DNA of 64,000 bases from Mariniphaga sp041686935 (GCA_041686935.1 JAWLCW010000001.1:496001-560000); one strand, 5' to 3'; shown: positions 7,360 to 16,943, numbered from the stretch's first letter. Translations and numbers: made by a program. The notes: a model not told the origin generated them from the sequence alone.

Positions 7360-9582
7360 ATGAAAACAAAAATTTATAACATATTTATTGCGGTTGGACT
7401 GGTTGTTCTCGTGGCTTTTTCGTCGTGTATTAACGATTTGGACACTACACCGCTCGACAAAGATGTGGTTACTTCCGGAGATGTTTATGCCAATCCGGAA
7501 AATTACAAGGGTGTACTGGCCAAGCTTTATGCCGGTTTGGCAGTGAGCGGACAGGAAGGTCCTGCCGGAATGAACGACCTGAGCGGCCTCGATGAAGGCT
7601 TCGGACAATACTTGCGTGCCTACTGGTATGCACAGGAATTGCCAACCGATGAAGCAGTTATTGCCTGGAACGATGGCAATCTGCGCGACTATCAGGAAAT
7701 GGATTGGAGCTCAAACAACGAGTTTATTTCCAACATGTATTACCGCGTATTTTATCAGATTGCACTCACCAACGAGTTCATTCGCGAAACCACTCCCCAA
7801 AAACTGGATGAACGCGGAATTGACGGTTCCTATCGTACCGATATTGAACTGTATCGCAAAGAGGCCCGCTTCCTGCGTGCGCTTAGTTACTGGCATGCCA
7901 TCGATATGTTTGCCAATGTGCCTTTTGTAACCGAGGAAGATGCCGTTGGCTCTTTCTTCCCGGAACAGATTTCACGTGCCGATCTGTTTAACTACATCGA
8001 AACAGAATTGCTTGACATTGAATCGCAACTTACTGCTCCCGGTCAGGTTGAATATGGCCGCGCAGACCAGGCTGCAGTCTGGACTCTTTTGGCCAAATTG
8101 TATCTGAATGCTGAAGTTTACGTTAACCAGGCAAAATATACAGAGTGTTTAACTTACTGTAATAAAATTCTGAATGCCGGTTATTCCCTTGAACCCGAAT
8201 ACCAGCATCTGTTTTTGGCCGATAACCACAATTCGAACGAAATCATTTTCCCGATTATCCAGGATGGAAACAGAATCAAAACGTATGGCGGAGTTACCTT
8301 CATCATAAAAGCAGGCCTGGGCGGAAGTATGGACCCGGCTGAATTTGGTGTTGACGGTGGCTGGGGCGGAACCCGTGTTACCAAAGAGTTCGTGGGAAAA
8401 TTTCTGAACCTGGAAACGTTGAAAAACGCCCGGATTCCGTTGAAAAGTGCGGCCAACTATCCGGTGATTTATGTGCCCGGCGGCTACCAGGACGACAGCG
8501 GATACAGTGATAATGAATGGGCGCCCGATACTGCTCCAACGCTGGCATCGAAAAATGCTGATGACAATTACGAAGGTTATATCTATTTTGCCGAAGATAA
8601 TTCGGAATTTAAATTCACCGCAGGACCCAACTGGGATCTAAACTGGGGCGATGACAACAGCGACGGCACACTGGAACAAAACGGCGCCAACTTAATTGCT
8701 CCTGAAGCAGGAATGTACAGAATCAATGTGAATCTGAACAACTTCAGTTACACCATGGTAAAAACTGACTGGGGGCTTATTGGCGATGCCACTCCCGGGA
8801 GTTGGGACAACAGCACACCAATGGAGTTCGACACTGAAACAAAAGTATGGAGTGTAGTGGCTGAGTTGGGAACCGGAAGTTTTAAATTCCGCGCAAACGA
8901 TGCCTGGGACATCAATATGGGCGACAATGACGCAGACGGATCACTGGAATACGACGGCGCAAATATAACCGTGGATGAACCGGGAAAATACCTGATTCAA
9001 CTTTATCTCGCCATTCCCGACTATACATATTCTGTTGAAAAATACAGCTCTGATGGTCGTGGCATGTTCCACACCGACGGGCAAACGCTGGAAATTGAAA
9101 GCATGTTTGAATTTACCAACGGTTACGCAGTAAAAAAATGGAAAAACGTAACTTCAACCGGCCAAAACGGTTCGGATATTGAATTTGTTGACACCGATTT
9201 TCCACTGTTCCGTTTGGGTGATGTTTACCTGATGTATGCTGAAGCTGTATTGCGTGGCGGTTCAGGTGGCGATGCCGCAACTGCACTCAACTATGTGAAC
9301 CAGATACGCGAAAGGGCTTATGGAGATGCCGGCGGAAATATCAGCACCGGCGATCTGACCCTTGAATTTTTACTCGATGAGCGTGCCCGCGAACTTTACT
9401 GGGAAGCACAACGCCGTACAGACCTTATTCGGTTTGGAAAATTCAGCGGTGGTGATTATCTCTGGGAATGGAAAGGTGCTGTGAAGAACGGAAGATCAAT
9501 CGATGCCAAATTCGATATTTTTCCGATACCGGCTTCCGATGTAATTGCAAATCCGAATCTGACTCAGAACCAGGGATATTAA
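7360..9582 (+). CDS. susD: SusD/RagB lipoprotein with inserted SusE/F-like repeats
   Basis: A lipoprotein signal (lipid Cys at residue 23, AFSSC) leads into a SusD fold rich in TPR helices. SusD features include YRVFYQIALTNEFIRE, RFLRALSYWHAIDMF and the C-terminal DERARELYWEAQRRTDLIRFGKF. At 740 residues it is about 200 longer than usual. The excess lies at about residues 388-565 and holds two related repeats, FKFTAGPNWDLNWGDDNSDG and FKFRANDAWDINMGDNDADG. Each is followed by a G-x-Y-x-I/L-x-L-N-type strand, and GLIGDATPGSWDNSTPM separates them. These resemble the starch-binding domains of SusE/SusF. The canonical fold resumes at GRGMFHTDGQ. The protein would be the surface glycan-binding lid of the SusC transporter with built-in extra starch-binding modules. 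Confidence 0.9.
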   Translation: MKTKIYNIFIAVGLVVLVAFSSCINDLDTTPLDKDVVTSGDVYANPENYKGVLAKLYAGLAVSGQEGPAGMNDLSGLDEGFGQYLRAYWYAQELPTDEAVIAWNDGNLRDYQEMDWSSNNEFISNMYYRVFYQIALTNEFIRETTPQKLDERGIDGSYRTDIELYRKEARFLRALSYWHAIDMFANVPFVTEEDAVGSFFPEQISRADLFNYIETELLDIESQLTAPGQVEYGRADQAAVWTLLAKLYLNAEVYVNQAKYTECLTYCNKILNAGYSLEPEYQHLFLADNHNSNEIIFPIIQDGNRIKTYGGVTFIIKAGLGGSMDPAEFGVDGGWGGTRVTKEFVGKFLNLETLKNARIPLKSAANYPVIYVPGGYQDDSGYSDNEWAPDTAPTLASKNADDNYEGYIYFAEDNSEFKFTAGPNWDLNWGDDNSDGTLEQNGANLIAPEAGMYRINVNLNNFSYTMVKTDWGLIGDATPGSWDNSTPMEFDTETKVWSVVAELGTGSFKFRANDAWDINMGDNDADGSLEYDGANITVDEPGKYLIQLYLAIPDYTYSVEKYSSDGRGMFHTDGQTLEIESMFEFTNGYAVKKWKNVTSTGQNGSDIEFVDTDFPLFRLGDVYLMYAEAVLRGGSGGDAATALNYVNQIRERAYGDAGGNISTGDLTLEFLLDERARELYWEAQRRTDLIRFGKFSGGDYLWEWKGAVKNGRSIDAKFDIFPIPASDVIANPNLTQNQGY

Positions 9583-9608
9583 AATTTTTAATTCAAAAAA
9601 AGACAGAG

Positions 9609-10706
9609 ATGAAAAAGATTCATAATATACTGATTATTTTCCTGGCTGCTTCGCTGCTGTTTGCCTGCGAAGATATGGAAAGAGAACCGGTGATTATGCC
9701 GGGCGATGCGCCTGCACTAAGTCAGCCGGCCTCAGGAACTCAGGTAGTATTTCAAAGAGTAAATGCTGCTGAAGAGTCGATAACTTTTACCTGGAGTGAA
9801 GCCGATTTTGGCTTCCCCAGTGCAACGGTTTATAACCTGCAGGTGGATGCTACCGGAAATAATTTTGCCAGTGCAACGCAACTGGCATCAACGTCAGAGC
9901 TTTCGGTGAGCATTACCCATGCAACCTTAAATGAAAGGTTGATGACGAAAGGATTACCTCCAAATGAACCCACCGCAATTGAATTCCGGGTGGAAGCCAC
10001 GGTTAACCCGAAATATTCGTTGTATTCGCAACCGGTAAATATGACCGTAACACTTTACGCTGCATCGTTCCCGCCCATTTATATGATTGGCGCCAGCGTG
10101 GGAGGCTGGGATACCAGTAAAGCTGTTGAGGTCGTTTCCACCGGCGAACCATTCCAGTACATTACCATCTGGAGGTTCGATGCTTCAAACGGTGCGAACT
10201 TCCGCTTTTTTAGCCAGGCCGAATGGAGCGCTTCACTGGGGGGGTACGATAAGTTTACCAGCTATCCTGAAGATTTACTCGAACCGGCAACCGGCGACGA
10301 TGATCCGAACTTCAACTTTACCGGTGAAGCAGGGTGGTACGAAATACTGGTGAATACCGATGCCGGTACCATTGAAATGGAAGCAGTGAATGAACCGGGT
10401 ATGTACCTTACCGGCGATGCAACTCACGGCTGGGGCTGGGACGAACCGGTTACTGCACTGGAATATAAAAGCTACAAATTGTGGGAAGGCGATGTGAATT
10501 TCACCCAGGGAGGTGCATTCAGATTATTCGCCCAGAAAGACTGGGGTCCAACCAGCTACGGTTACGATGTGGTGGTAAATTACGATACAGATTACATTGA
10601 TGTGATGGAAGGCCACGGCGACCCGAACTGGGAATTCCTGAAACCTTCGGGAACCTATCACGTAGTTGTTAATTTGAGAACCAACACGATAGAAATTAGT
10701 GAATAA
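9609..10706 (+). CDS. SusE/SusF-like starch-binding surface lipoprotein
   Basis: The start is taken at the ATG at 9609, because it gives a clean lipoprotein signal (SLLFAC, Cys20). The frame is open back to 9468, but that would overlap susD. The 365-residue protein has an N-terminal SusE-type Ig-like domain (about 35-150). Two C-terminal SusE/F modules follow, at about 155-265 (IYMIGASVGGWDTSKA) and 267-365 (MYLTGDATHGWGWDEP), each with a FRxFxQxxW strand. It would bind malto-oligosaccharides at the cell surface beside SusCD. It lies 26 bases after susD and is last in the operon, followed by a terminator hairpin. The module pattern matches the insert inside the SusD protein. Confidence 0.85.
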   Translation: MKKIHNILIIFLAASLLFACEDMEREPVIMPGDAPALSQPASGTQVVFQRVNAAEESITFTWSEADFGFPSATVYNLQVDATGNNFASATQLASTSELSVSITHATLNERLMTKGLPPNEPTAIEFRVEATVNPKYSLYSQPVNMTVTLYAASFPPIYMIGASVGGWDTSKAVEVVSTGEPFQYITIWRFDASNGANFRFFSQAEWSASLGGYDKFTSYPEDLLEPATGDDDPNFNFTGEAGWYEILVNTDAGTIEMEAVNEPGMYLTGDATHGWGWDEPVTALEYKSYKLWEGDVNFTQGGAFRLFAQKDWGPTSYGYDVVVNYDTDYIDVMEGHGDPNWEFLKPSGTYHVVVNLRTNTIEISE

Positions 10707-10764
10707 TTGGTCTGCTTCCTTAGTATCATTAATTCAGGAAGAAGATTAAATGTTATTTTACCTG

Positions 10765-10804
10765 AAAAGAGCCATCGGAAACCTTTCTGGTGGCTCTTTT
10801 TCTT
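10765..10804 (+). terminator. Terminator of the sus operon
   Basis: AAAAGAGCCA (10765-10774) pairs with TGGCTCTTTT (10791-10800), followed by TTCTT. It separates susE from the GH13 gene. Confidence 0.6.
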
Positions 10805-10818
10805 AATAAGAAAAGTAA

Positions 10819-13590
10819 ATGATTATGAATAAGCTGAAAGTTGTTTTTTTGGTTTTGGTGCTGACGGTTCCTTTGTTTTTGAAAGCTCAAATAACCACTG
10901 AGCCTGCTTTACCAGTAGCCACTCAAAAAGTAACCATCACATTCAATTCGTCTGAAGAGACCCGGTTGGGTTATTTTACAGGCGATTTGTATGCCCATAC
11001 CGGGGTGGGTATTGAAGGAAAAGGGAACTGGCAGAATATAGTTGGCGGCCCAAACAGTTGGGGAGAAAACGATGTTCAACCCAAACTTACCCACAAGGGA
11101 AACGGGATTTACGAATTGGAAATTACGCCCGACATCAATTCGTTTTATTCGGTGGCCAGCGGTGAAAAAGTGATTAACATGTCGTTTGTTTTTCGGTGTG
11201 CAGACCAGTCGCAGCAAACCAACGACCTGTTTGTGACTGTTTACGAAGAAGGCCTGGTGGTTGAAATTACCGAACCAGCCCGCGGTTCCATTCAGCCAAA
11301 AAATCAGCCGGTGAACATTTCTGCGCAGTCATCAATGGATACCGACCTGAGACTTTATCTAAACGAAACGATTCTTTCCCAAAATTCAGGGACTACCATT
11401 TCAACCACACACTCCTTTTCCGAAAGCGGAGCATACTGGCTGAGTGCCGAAGCCACAGCCGGCGAGGAAACAAAAAGGGATTCGGTGCAGGTTTTTGTTC
11501 GCGAAGATGTAACCGAAGAAACACTGCCGGAAGCTTACCGGAAAGGAATCAATTACCCCTCGGACAGTTCAGCTGTACTGGTATTTTATGCACCGTTTAA
11601 AGAATTTGTGTTTGTTTTGGGCGATTTTAACAACTGGGAACCCCAAAACGAATACCAGATGAAAAAAGACGGGGACCATTTCTGGCTCGAAATACCCGGA
11701 CTTGAAAAGGATAAGGAATACGCCTTTCAGTATTTTATCGATGGCGAAATTCGCGTGGCCGATCCTTACACCGAAAAAATTCTCGATCCATGGAACGACC
11801 ATTATATTGAAGAAGAAACGTATCCCGGACTTATGGCATATCCTGCTGGAAAAACCGAAGGAATTGTTTCAGTGCTTCATCCCGGTCAGGAGGAATATCA
11901 ATGGGAAGTAACCGATTTTCAAATTCCGGATAAGGAAAAACTGGTGATTTACGAACTGCTCATCCGCGATTTTACCGAAGAGCACACCTTTAAAGCCGTT
12001 CGGGAAATGCTGGATTACCTGGAGGATTTGAATATCAACGTACTGGAACTGATGCCGGTAAATGAGTTTGAAGGCAACAGCAGTTGGGGCTACAATCCTT
12101 CGTTTTATTTTGCACCCGACAAATATTACGGTCCGCGCAACGAACTAAAAAAACTCATTGACGAGTGCCACAAACGCGGCATTGCCGTGGTTATCGATAT
12201 GGTGCTGAACCACAGCTACGGGCAAAGTCCGTTGGTGCAGATGTACATGGATAACTGGACTATCACGCCTGAAAATCCATGGTACAATGTGGAGTCGAAT
12301 TTCCAAAATCCCAATTTGCGCTGGGGCTACGATTTTAACCACGAAGCCGATGTGGTAAAAGAACTGGTGGACAGCGTAAACAGCTTCTGGATGACCGAAT
12401 ACAAAGTGGACGGCTTCCGGTTCGATTTTACCAAAGGATTTTCCAATACTCCTTTTGGCGAGTCCAGCTGGGGCAGTGAATACGATGCCGCCCGAATTGC
12501 CAATCTGAAGCGAATGGCCGATGAAATCTGGAAGCGAAAAGATGATGCACTGGTTATTTTTGAACACCTTTCCTATAATCCTGAAGAAAAGGAACTGGCA
12601 GATTATGGTATTTTAATGTGGGGAATTTTGCATGGGCAATACCGCGAAGCAGCTCGTGGCAACACGGGAGTTTCCGATTTAAGTGCGGGTGTTTACGACC
12701 ACCGCGGCTGGAATGAACCCAACCTTATTACCTACGCCGAGAGCCACGATGAGGAACGAATTATGGTTAGTCTGCTGCAATCCGGTTTTATTGAAGACGA
12801 TTACAACATCAGGCAACTGCCTACAGCATTAAAAAGAGTTGAGTTGAATTCGGTGTTTCTGCTGCCGTTACCCGGTCCCAAAATGATTTGGCAGTTTGGC
12901 GAACGCGGTTATGATCTGTCAATAAACAGATGTGAGGACGGAATTGGAAACAACTGCAGGTTGGATCCGAAACCGCCCCGGTGGGAGTATTTAGAAAATT
13001 CAAACCGGACAGATTTGTTCCAGGTAGTGGCGCAACTGAATTATCTGAAACAAAATTACGAAGAGTTTACACCCGAAAGTTTCGATTACAACCTGAGCGG
13101 ACAGGTGCGCTGGTACCGTTTAAGCCACAGCGGCAACCATGTGTTTGCCGTTGGGAATTTTGGCATCACATCAACCACAGCCAATGTTACTCTTCCTGAA
13201 ACCGGCAAGTGGTTCGAGTTTTTTACACAGGATTCCATTGAAGTGGAAACAGCGGCACATAGTTTTTCCATGCAGCCCGGCGAATACCGGTTGTATTCCA
13301 GCCGAAAACTGGCAAAAACACAGGTAGTTACCGAACTCACAGAGATTGAATCTGCATTGGATGAAATTCGCATCTATCCAAATCCGGCAACCGTTGAGGT
13401 AACAATCGCTTCTGAAAAGCCCATTTCAAAAATTGAAATTTATTCGGTTGCCGGCACTTTGCTGAAGCAACTGGATGTTTTATCAGAAAATCAAATAAAA
13501 ATTTCAACCGGAGATTATACCCCCGGAATTTATTTTGTACATATTTTTCAGGAGAATAACCGAACAACAAAAAAACTGATGATAAGATAA
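10819..13590 (+). CDS. T9SS-exported GH13 alpha-amylase-family enzyme
   Basis: The protein has 923 residues, with an ATG at 10819 or in frame at 10825. A signal peptide ends near LKAQ. An N-terminal Bacteroidota-specific domain (about 25-235) is followed by an Ig-like CBM48/E-set module (about 245-325, FVFVLGDFNNW) and a GH13 barrel (about 370-760). The GH13 conserved regions are all visible: DMVLNH, GFRFDF with nucleophile Asp536, acid/base Glu582 in IFEHL, and Asp644 in ESHDEE. Residues about 846-923 form a type A Por secretion sorting domain (YPNPATVEVTI to KKLMIR), so it is probably exported by T9SS and anchored or released at the surface. It would cleave alpha-glucans for the Sus system. 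A hairpin terminator follows at once. Confidence 0.92.
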   Translation: MIMNKLKVVFLVLVLTVPLFLKAQITTEPALPVATQKVTITFNSSEETRLGYFTGDLYAHTGVGIEGKGNWQNIVGGPNSWGENDVQPKLTHKGNGIYELEITPDINSFYSVASGEKVINMSFVFRCADQSQQTNDLFVTVYEEGLVVEITEPARGSIQPKNQPVNISAQSSMDTDLRLYLNETILSQNSGTTISTTHSFSESGAYWLSAEATAGEETKRDSVQVFVREDVTEETLPEAYRKGINYPSDSSAVLVFYAPFKEFVFVLGDFNNWEPQNEYQMKKDGDHFWLEIPGLEKDKEYAFQYFIDGEIRVADPYTEKILDPWNDHYIEEETYPGLMAYPAGKTEGIVSVLHPGQEEYQWEVTDFQIPDKEKLVIYELLIRDFTEEHTFKAVREMLDYLEDLNINVLELMPVNEFEGNSSWGYNPSFYFAPDKYYGPRNELKKLIDECHKRGIAVVIDMVLNHSYGQSPLVQMYMDNWTITPENPWYNVESNFQNPNLRWGYDFNHEADVVKELVDSVNSFWMTEYKVDGFRFDFTKGFSNTPFGESSWGSEYDAARIANLKRMADEIWKRKDDALVIFEHLSYNPEEKELADYGILMWGILHGQYREAARGNTGVSDLSAGVYDHRGWNEPNLITYAESHDEERIMVSLLQSGFIEDDYNIRQLPTALKRVELNSVFLLPLPGPKMIWQFGERGYDLSINRCEDGIGNNCRLDPKPPRWEYLENSNRTDLFQVVAQLNYLKQNYEEFTPESFDYNLSGQVRWYRLSHSGNHVFAVGNFGITSTTANVTLPETGKWFEFFTQDSIEVETAAHSFSMQPGEYRLYSSRKLAKTQVVTELTEIESALDEIRIYPNPATVEVTIASEKPISKIEIYSVAGTLLKQLDVLSENQIKISTGDYTPGIYFVHIFQENNRTTKKLMIR

Positions 13591-13591
13591 T

Positions 13592-13627
13592 GGATGGCAT
13601 CGCTTCGGGCGATGCTATCCATTTTTT
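13592..13627 (+). terminator. Terminator after the GH13 gene
   Basis: The stem GGATGGCATCGC with loop TTCG pairs to GGCGATGCTATCC, followed by ATTTTTT. It starts one base after the GH13 stop, so GH97 probably has its own promoter or depends on read-through. Confidence 0.75.
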
Positions 13628-13674
13628 CCATATTTCTTCTTAACTTGCAATCCATAAACCAAAAACAAAATATT

Positions 13675-15624
13675 ATGAAAAAATATGCACTTTTGTTCTT
13701 ATCTATTCTTTTTATGAACCAGCTGATTGCAAAGGATTATTCCGTTAAATCCCCTTCAGAAAGATTAACGGTTAAAGTGTCCGTTGATGAAGATGTTCGC
13801 TACTCTGTTTTTCTGGGTGATAAAGAAATTATTGCCGCCTCGCCCATTTCACTGACGCTTGAAAATGAAGTTTTGGGGAAAAATACCAAAGTTCGCAGAA
13901 ACAAAACAATTTCGGTAAACGAAGAAATCATTCCGGTAGTAGCCCGAAAAAATGCAAAAATTCAGGATAATTACAATCAGCTTACTCTTTCTTTTAAAGA
14001 CTACAACCTGCATTTCAGGGCGTACGACGAAGGTGTTGCTTATCGCTGGGAAGTGACTAAGAATGGTCCGCTAAAAGTGATGAATGAGCAGGCCACCTTT
14101 ACGTTTCCAACCGACCTGAAAGTTTGGTTTCCGGAAGAAGAAAGCATGTTTTCGCACCAGGAACGTTCTTATTTGGATGTCAAACTATCAGAAATTACAA
14201 CCGAACGTTTTGCATCCACCGGGTTGTTGGTAAGCTGCAACAACAATGTGAAAGTTTACATTTCAGAATCGGACTTGATAACCGATTATGCCGGGATGTT
14301 TTTAAAAGGTTCTGCCGAAAATCCTTTCCGGCTCGAAGGTAAATTTGCCGGAGTGGTTTTGGAAGAAGAACAACGAACCGACCGCGATGTGGCACCGGTA
14401 AAATATGCGGATTACATTGCCGAACTTGAAGGTCCGAAAAGCTTTCCCTGGCGTGCGATGATTATTTCGGACGACGACCGGCAACTGGTGGAATCGGAAT
14501 TGATTTACAAACTGGCACCTGAAAATGTGCTGGAAGAAACCGGCTGGATTAAACCCGGGAAAGTGGCCTGGGACTGGTGGAATGCACTGAACATTTACGG
14601 TGTGGATTTTAAATCGGGCGTGAACAACGCTACCTACAAATATTATATCGATTTTGCCGCTGATTACGACCTTGATTATATTATTCTCGACGAAGGCTGG
14701 TACCACCTGGAAGACATCATGAAAGTGCAGGATGAAATTAATGTGCAGGAACTGGTTGATTACGGAAAAGATAAAGGAGTTGGTGTGATTCTCTGGGTGG
14801 TATGGAAAGCGCTTGACGACAAACTCACCGAAGCGCTCGACCAGTTCGAAACCTGGGGCGTAAAGGGAATTAAAATCGACTTTATGCAACGCGACGACCA
14901 GTGGATGGTGAATTTCTACGAAAAAATTGCCCGCGAATGTGCCAATCGCAAATTGCTGGTTGATTACCATGGTGCTTACAAACCGGCTGGCCTCGACCGC
15001 ATGTATCCGAATGTGATTTCCTACGAAGGAGTAAAAGGCATGGAAAACTGCAAATGGTCTGAACTACCCGATCCGGAACTCAATGTGACCCTGCCGTTCA
15101 TTCGTATGGTTGCCGGCCCTATGGATTACACACCCGGAGCTATGCTGAATGCCACCAAGGAAAATTTCCGCGATATTTTTGAAACACCCATGGCGCCCGG
15201 AACCCGCTGCCACCAACTGGCCATGTATGTGGTGTTTGAAAGTCCGCTGCAAATGCTTTCCGATAATCCGTCGAACTACTACCGCGAACCGGAAGCTATG
15301 GAGTTTTTGAAAGAGGTACCAACGGTTTGGGATGAAACCCGCGTGCTCGGCGCCAAAGTGGGCGACTACATTCTAATGGCCCGCCGCAAGGGCGAAACCT
15401 GGTATGTGGGTGCCATGACCGACTGGTCGCCGCGCTCGCTGGAACTCGATCTCAGCTTTCTGTCCGAAGGAAATTTCACGATTCAGGTTTGGAAAGACGG
15501 TGTAAATGCCGACCGCCATGCAGCAGATTTTAAACAGGAAAAACAAAATGTAAGTGCATCCTCCAAAATAAAAATCGATATGGCTCCAGGCGGTGGTTGG
15601 GCTGCAATAATCAGTAAAAACTAA
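13675..15624 (+). CDS. susB: GH97 alpha-glucosidase, SusB-like
   Basis: The start at 13675 gives a clean signal peptide (MKKYALLFLSILFMNQLIA). The frame is open back to 13594, but that part covers the terminator hairpin. The 649-residue protein has the GH97 order: N-terminal beta-sandwich (about 25-270), TIM barrel (about 280-560) with YIILDEGWY, GVILWVVWK, GIKIDFMQRDDQ and NVISYEGVKGMEN, and a C-terminal beta domain. The Glu in ISYEGVKG corresponds to the catalytic base of the inverting SusB branch (from family knowledge). It would release glucose from malto-oligosaccharides in the periplasm after SusC import. It follows the GH13 gene and completes the sus-type gene set. Confidence 0.92.
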   Translation: MKKYALLFLSILFMNQLIAKDYSVKSPSERLTVKVSVDEDVRYSVFLGDKEIIAASPISLTLENEVLGKNTKVRRNKTISVNEEIIPVVARKNAKIQDNYNQLTLSFKDYNLHFRAYDEGVAYRWEVTKNGPLKVMNEQATFTFPTDLKVWFPEEESMFSHQERSYLDVKLSEITTERFASTGLLVSCNNNVKVYISESDLITDYAGMFLKGSAENPFRLEGKFAGVVLEEEQRTDRDVAPVKYADYIAELEGPKSFPWRAMIISDDDRQLVESELIYKLAPENVLEETGWIKPGKVAWDWWNALNIYGVDFKSGVNNATYKYYIDFAADYDLDYIILDEGWYHLEDIMKVQDEINVQELVDYGKDKGVGVILWVVWKALDDKLTEALDQFETWGVKGIKIDFMQRDDQWMVNFYEKIARECANRKLLVDYHGAYKPAGLDRMYPNVISYEGVKGMENCKWSELPDPELNVTLPFIRMVAGPMDYTPGAMLNATKENFRDIFETPMAPGTRCHQLAMYVVFESPLQMLSDNPSNYYREPEAMEFLKEVPTVWDETRVLGAKVGDYILMARRKGETWYVGAMTDWSPRSLELDLSFLSEGNFTIQVWKDGVNADRHAADFKQEKQNVSASSKIKIDMAPGGGWAAIISKN

Positions 15625-15681
15625 ATTTGTTTAGAGCTGAAAGAATGAATAGAAAAGGAAGGCATGGCTTTTATTGACGTG

Positions 15682-15898
15682 TCATCCTTTTATTTTCAGG
15701 TCATCTGGATTTCGACGACTGTCCCAGATTGCATGAATTACTATTTCTCTTTCAGTGATTTCGTAATTAATAATGTAATGTTGCGTCAATCATATCATGT
15801 CATTTCGACCTTTGGGAGAATTCTGCTGGAATACAGAGATTTCTCATCTTCGTGCCTCAGATTCGAAATGACAATTTTTAATGGTATATGGTTGACAC
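15682..15898 (-). pseudogene. RelE/ParE toxin remnant split by a short palindromic repeat
   Basis: Directly downstream of the antitoxin gene, the minus strand holds a C-terminal toxin fragment. Codons from 15783 to the TGA at 15682-15684 read QHYIINYEITEREIVIHAIW then DSRRNPDDLKIKG. This matches the last two strands of RelE/ParE toxins. Only about six plausible N-terminal codons (GTG at 15898, then a stop) survive next to the antitoxin. Between the two ends lies a 74-base element with 10-base inverted ends (15799-15872). A complete toxin would be about 95 residues, so most of the middle is missing. The gene is dead; the family is recognised from the C-terminal pattern only. Confidence 0.65.
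15799..15872. repeat. 74-base palindromic element with 10-base inverted ends
   Basis: GTCATTTCGA at 15799-15808 is the exact reverse complement of TCGAAATGAC at 15863-15872. The interior (GGGAGAATTCTGCTGGAATA, GAGATTTCTC) resembles short interspersed repeats common in Bacteroidota genomes. It sits inside the remains of the toxin gene. No target duplication was made out. Confidence 0.55.
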
Positions 15899-15914
15899 AA
15901 TAATATTGATTGAA

Positions 15915-16151
15915 TTATTCTTCGTTTAGCCATGCATTAATTTCTTCATCTAAACTTTCATGATCAACACAGATGCCTTTTTCAATCTCTTTTTTGGATG
16001 CCATAATCTCATCTCGTTGTTCGTTGGAAAGAGGTAAAATCTTATGGTCTGTTTTCGCATCAATAATTGTTTGAATCGCTTTTAAAAAAGAAACATCATC
16101 GATAGCAGCAATTTTATGTATGAGAATATTTTTTAACTCAAGTGCTGTCAT
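15915..16151 (-). CDS. Antitoxin-like protein of a broken RelE/ParE module
   Basis: The 78-residue acidic protein starts at the ATG at 16151 (MTALELKNI); a longer frame from a TTG at 16169 is less likely. The layout fits small antitoxins that pair with RelE/ParE toxins: an N-terminal helical part, then EQRDEIMASKKEIEKG and an acidic tail ending in LDEEINAWLNEE. The gene downstream on the same strand is the toxin remnant, so the antitoxin has outlived its partner. It may be a relic, or it may still neutralise a related toxin elsewhere. No DNA-binding fold can be shown by eye. Confidence 0.6.
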   Translation of the reverse strand: MTALELKNILIHKIAAIDDVSFLKAIQTIIDAKTDHKILPLSNEQRDEIMASKKEIEKGICVDHESLDEEINAWLNEE

Positions 16152-16193
16152 AATCTGTATTTTTCTCAAAATTAAGAAAAATTCATCAAATAC

Positions 16194-16943
16194 TCACCGG
16201 TCCAGCCACTGCTTGAACTCCGGCACTTTGTCGCGACTAACGATGAGACCATCATCTGTAAAATTTTTCAGTTTCAGTTTTAGCCGGTTGGTGGAGTAGC
16301 TGATGATTTCGGCTATGCAGTTGATATTTACCATAAAATTGCGGTTGATTCGAAAAAACAATTCCGGATCAACCCGTTTTTGAAGTTGGTCGAGTGAATA
16401 ATCGAGCGCATAGTTTTTTCCGGTTTGGGTTTTCAAAAACGAACACCGTTCCTCCACAAAAAAGCAACAGATTTCTTCTACCGGCACCGACTGAAAATGG
16501 ACGCCCACTTTCACGAAAAACCTCGTTTTCCATGGTTTTGCCAACTGTTCAAAAACTTTTGATAGCTTTTCTTCCATTCCGGCAGGCCTGAAAATTTTCC
16601 GGTACTTTTCTATTGCGGTTTCCAGCGCATTAAGGTCAATGGGTTTCAGCAGATAATCCACGCTGTTCACTTTAAATGCGCGAATGGCATACTGGTCGAA
16701 CGCCGTGGTGAAAATTACCGGCGCTTCCACTTTTACGGCATCAAAAATCTCGAAGGAAATACCGTCATCGAGCTGGATGTCCATAAAAATCAAGTCGGGC
16801 TTAGGGTTGGAAGCCAGCCAGTTTGCCGATTCTTCTACCGATTCCAGTTTTCCAACCACTTCAATTTCAGCATTAACCTGCTTTAAAAGCGATTCCAGTT
16901 TTTCGGCAGCCAGCCGTTCGTCTTCAATAATTACTACCTTCAT
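16194..16943 (-). CDS. LytTR-type response regulator
   Basis: The 249-residue protein has a receiver domain (1-120) with Glu7/Asp8 and phospho-acceptor Asp55 in DLIFMDIQLDDG, then a LytTR DNA-binding domain (about 145-245, FFRINRNFMVNINCI, LKLKNFTDDGLIVSRDKVPEFKQWL). It overlaps the upstream kinase gene by 20 bases, so the two are translationally coupled. It would be phosphorylated by that kinase and bind paired direct repeats at target promoters. The targets are unknown; no transporter or sugar gene is adjacent in the same direction. Confidence 0.92.
   Translation of the reverse strand: MKVVIIEDERLAAEKLESLLKQVNAEIEVVGKLESVEESANWLASNPKPDLIFMDIQLDDGISFEIFDAVKVEAPVIFTTAFDQYAIRAFKVNSVDYLLKPIDLNALETAIEKYRKIFRPAGMEEKLSKVFEQLAKPWKTRFFVKVGVHFQSVPVEEICCFFVEERCSFLKTQTGKNYALDYSLDQLQKRVDPELFFRINRNFMVNINCIAEIISYSTNRLKLKLKNFTDDGLIVSRDKVPEFKQWLDR

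Noticed and set aside
7006..7608. 200-residue minus-strand frame
   Set aside because: It is the antisense shadow of susC and susD and crosses their junction.
9468..9608. Earlier start of the SusE/F gene overlapping susD
   Set aside because: It would bury the lipoprotein signal that begins at 9609.
15664..15903. 79-residue plus-strand open frame
   Set aside because: It runs antisense through the toxin remnant and the palindromic repeat and has no protein-like pattern.
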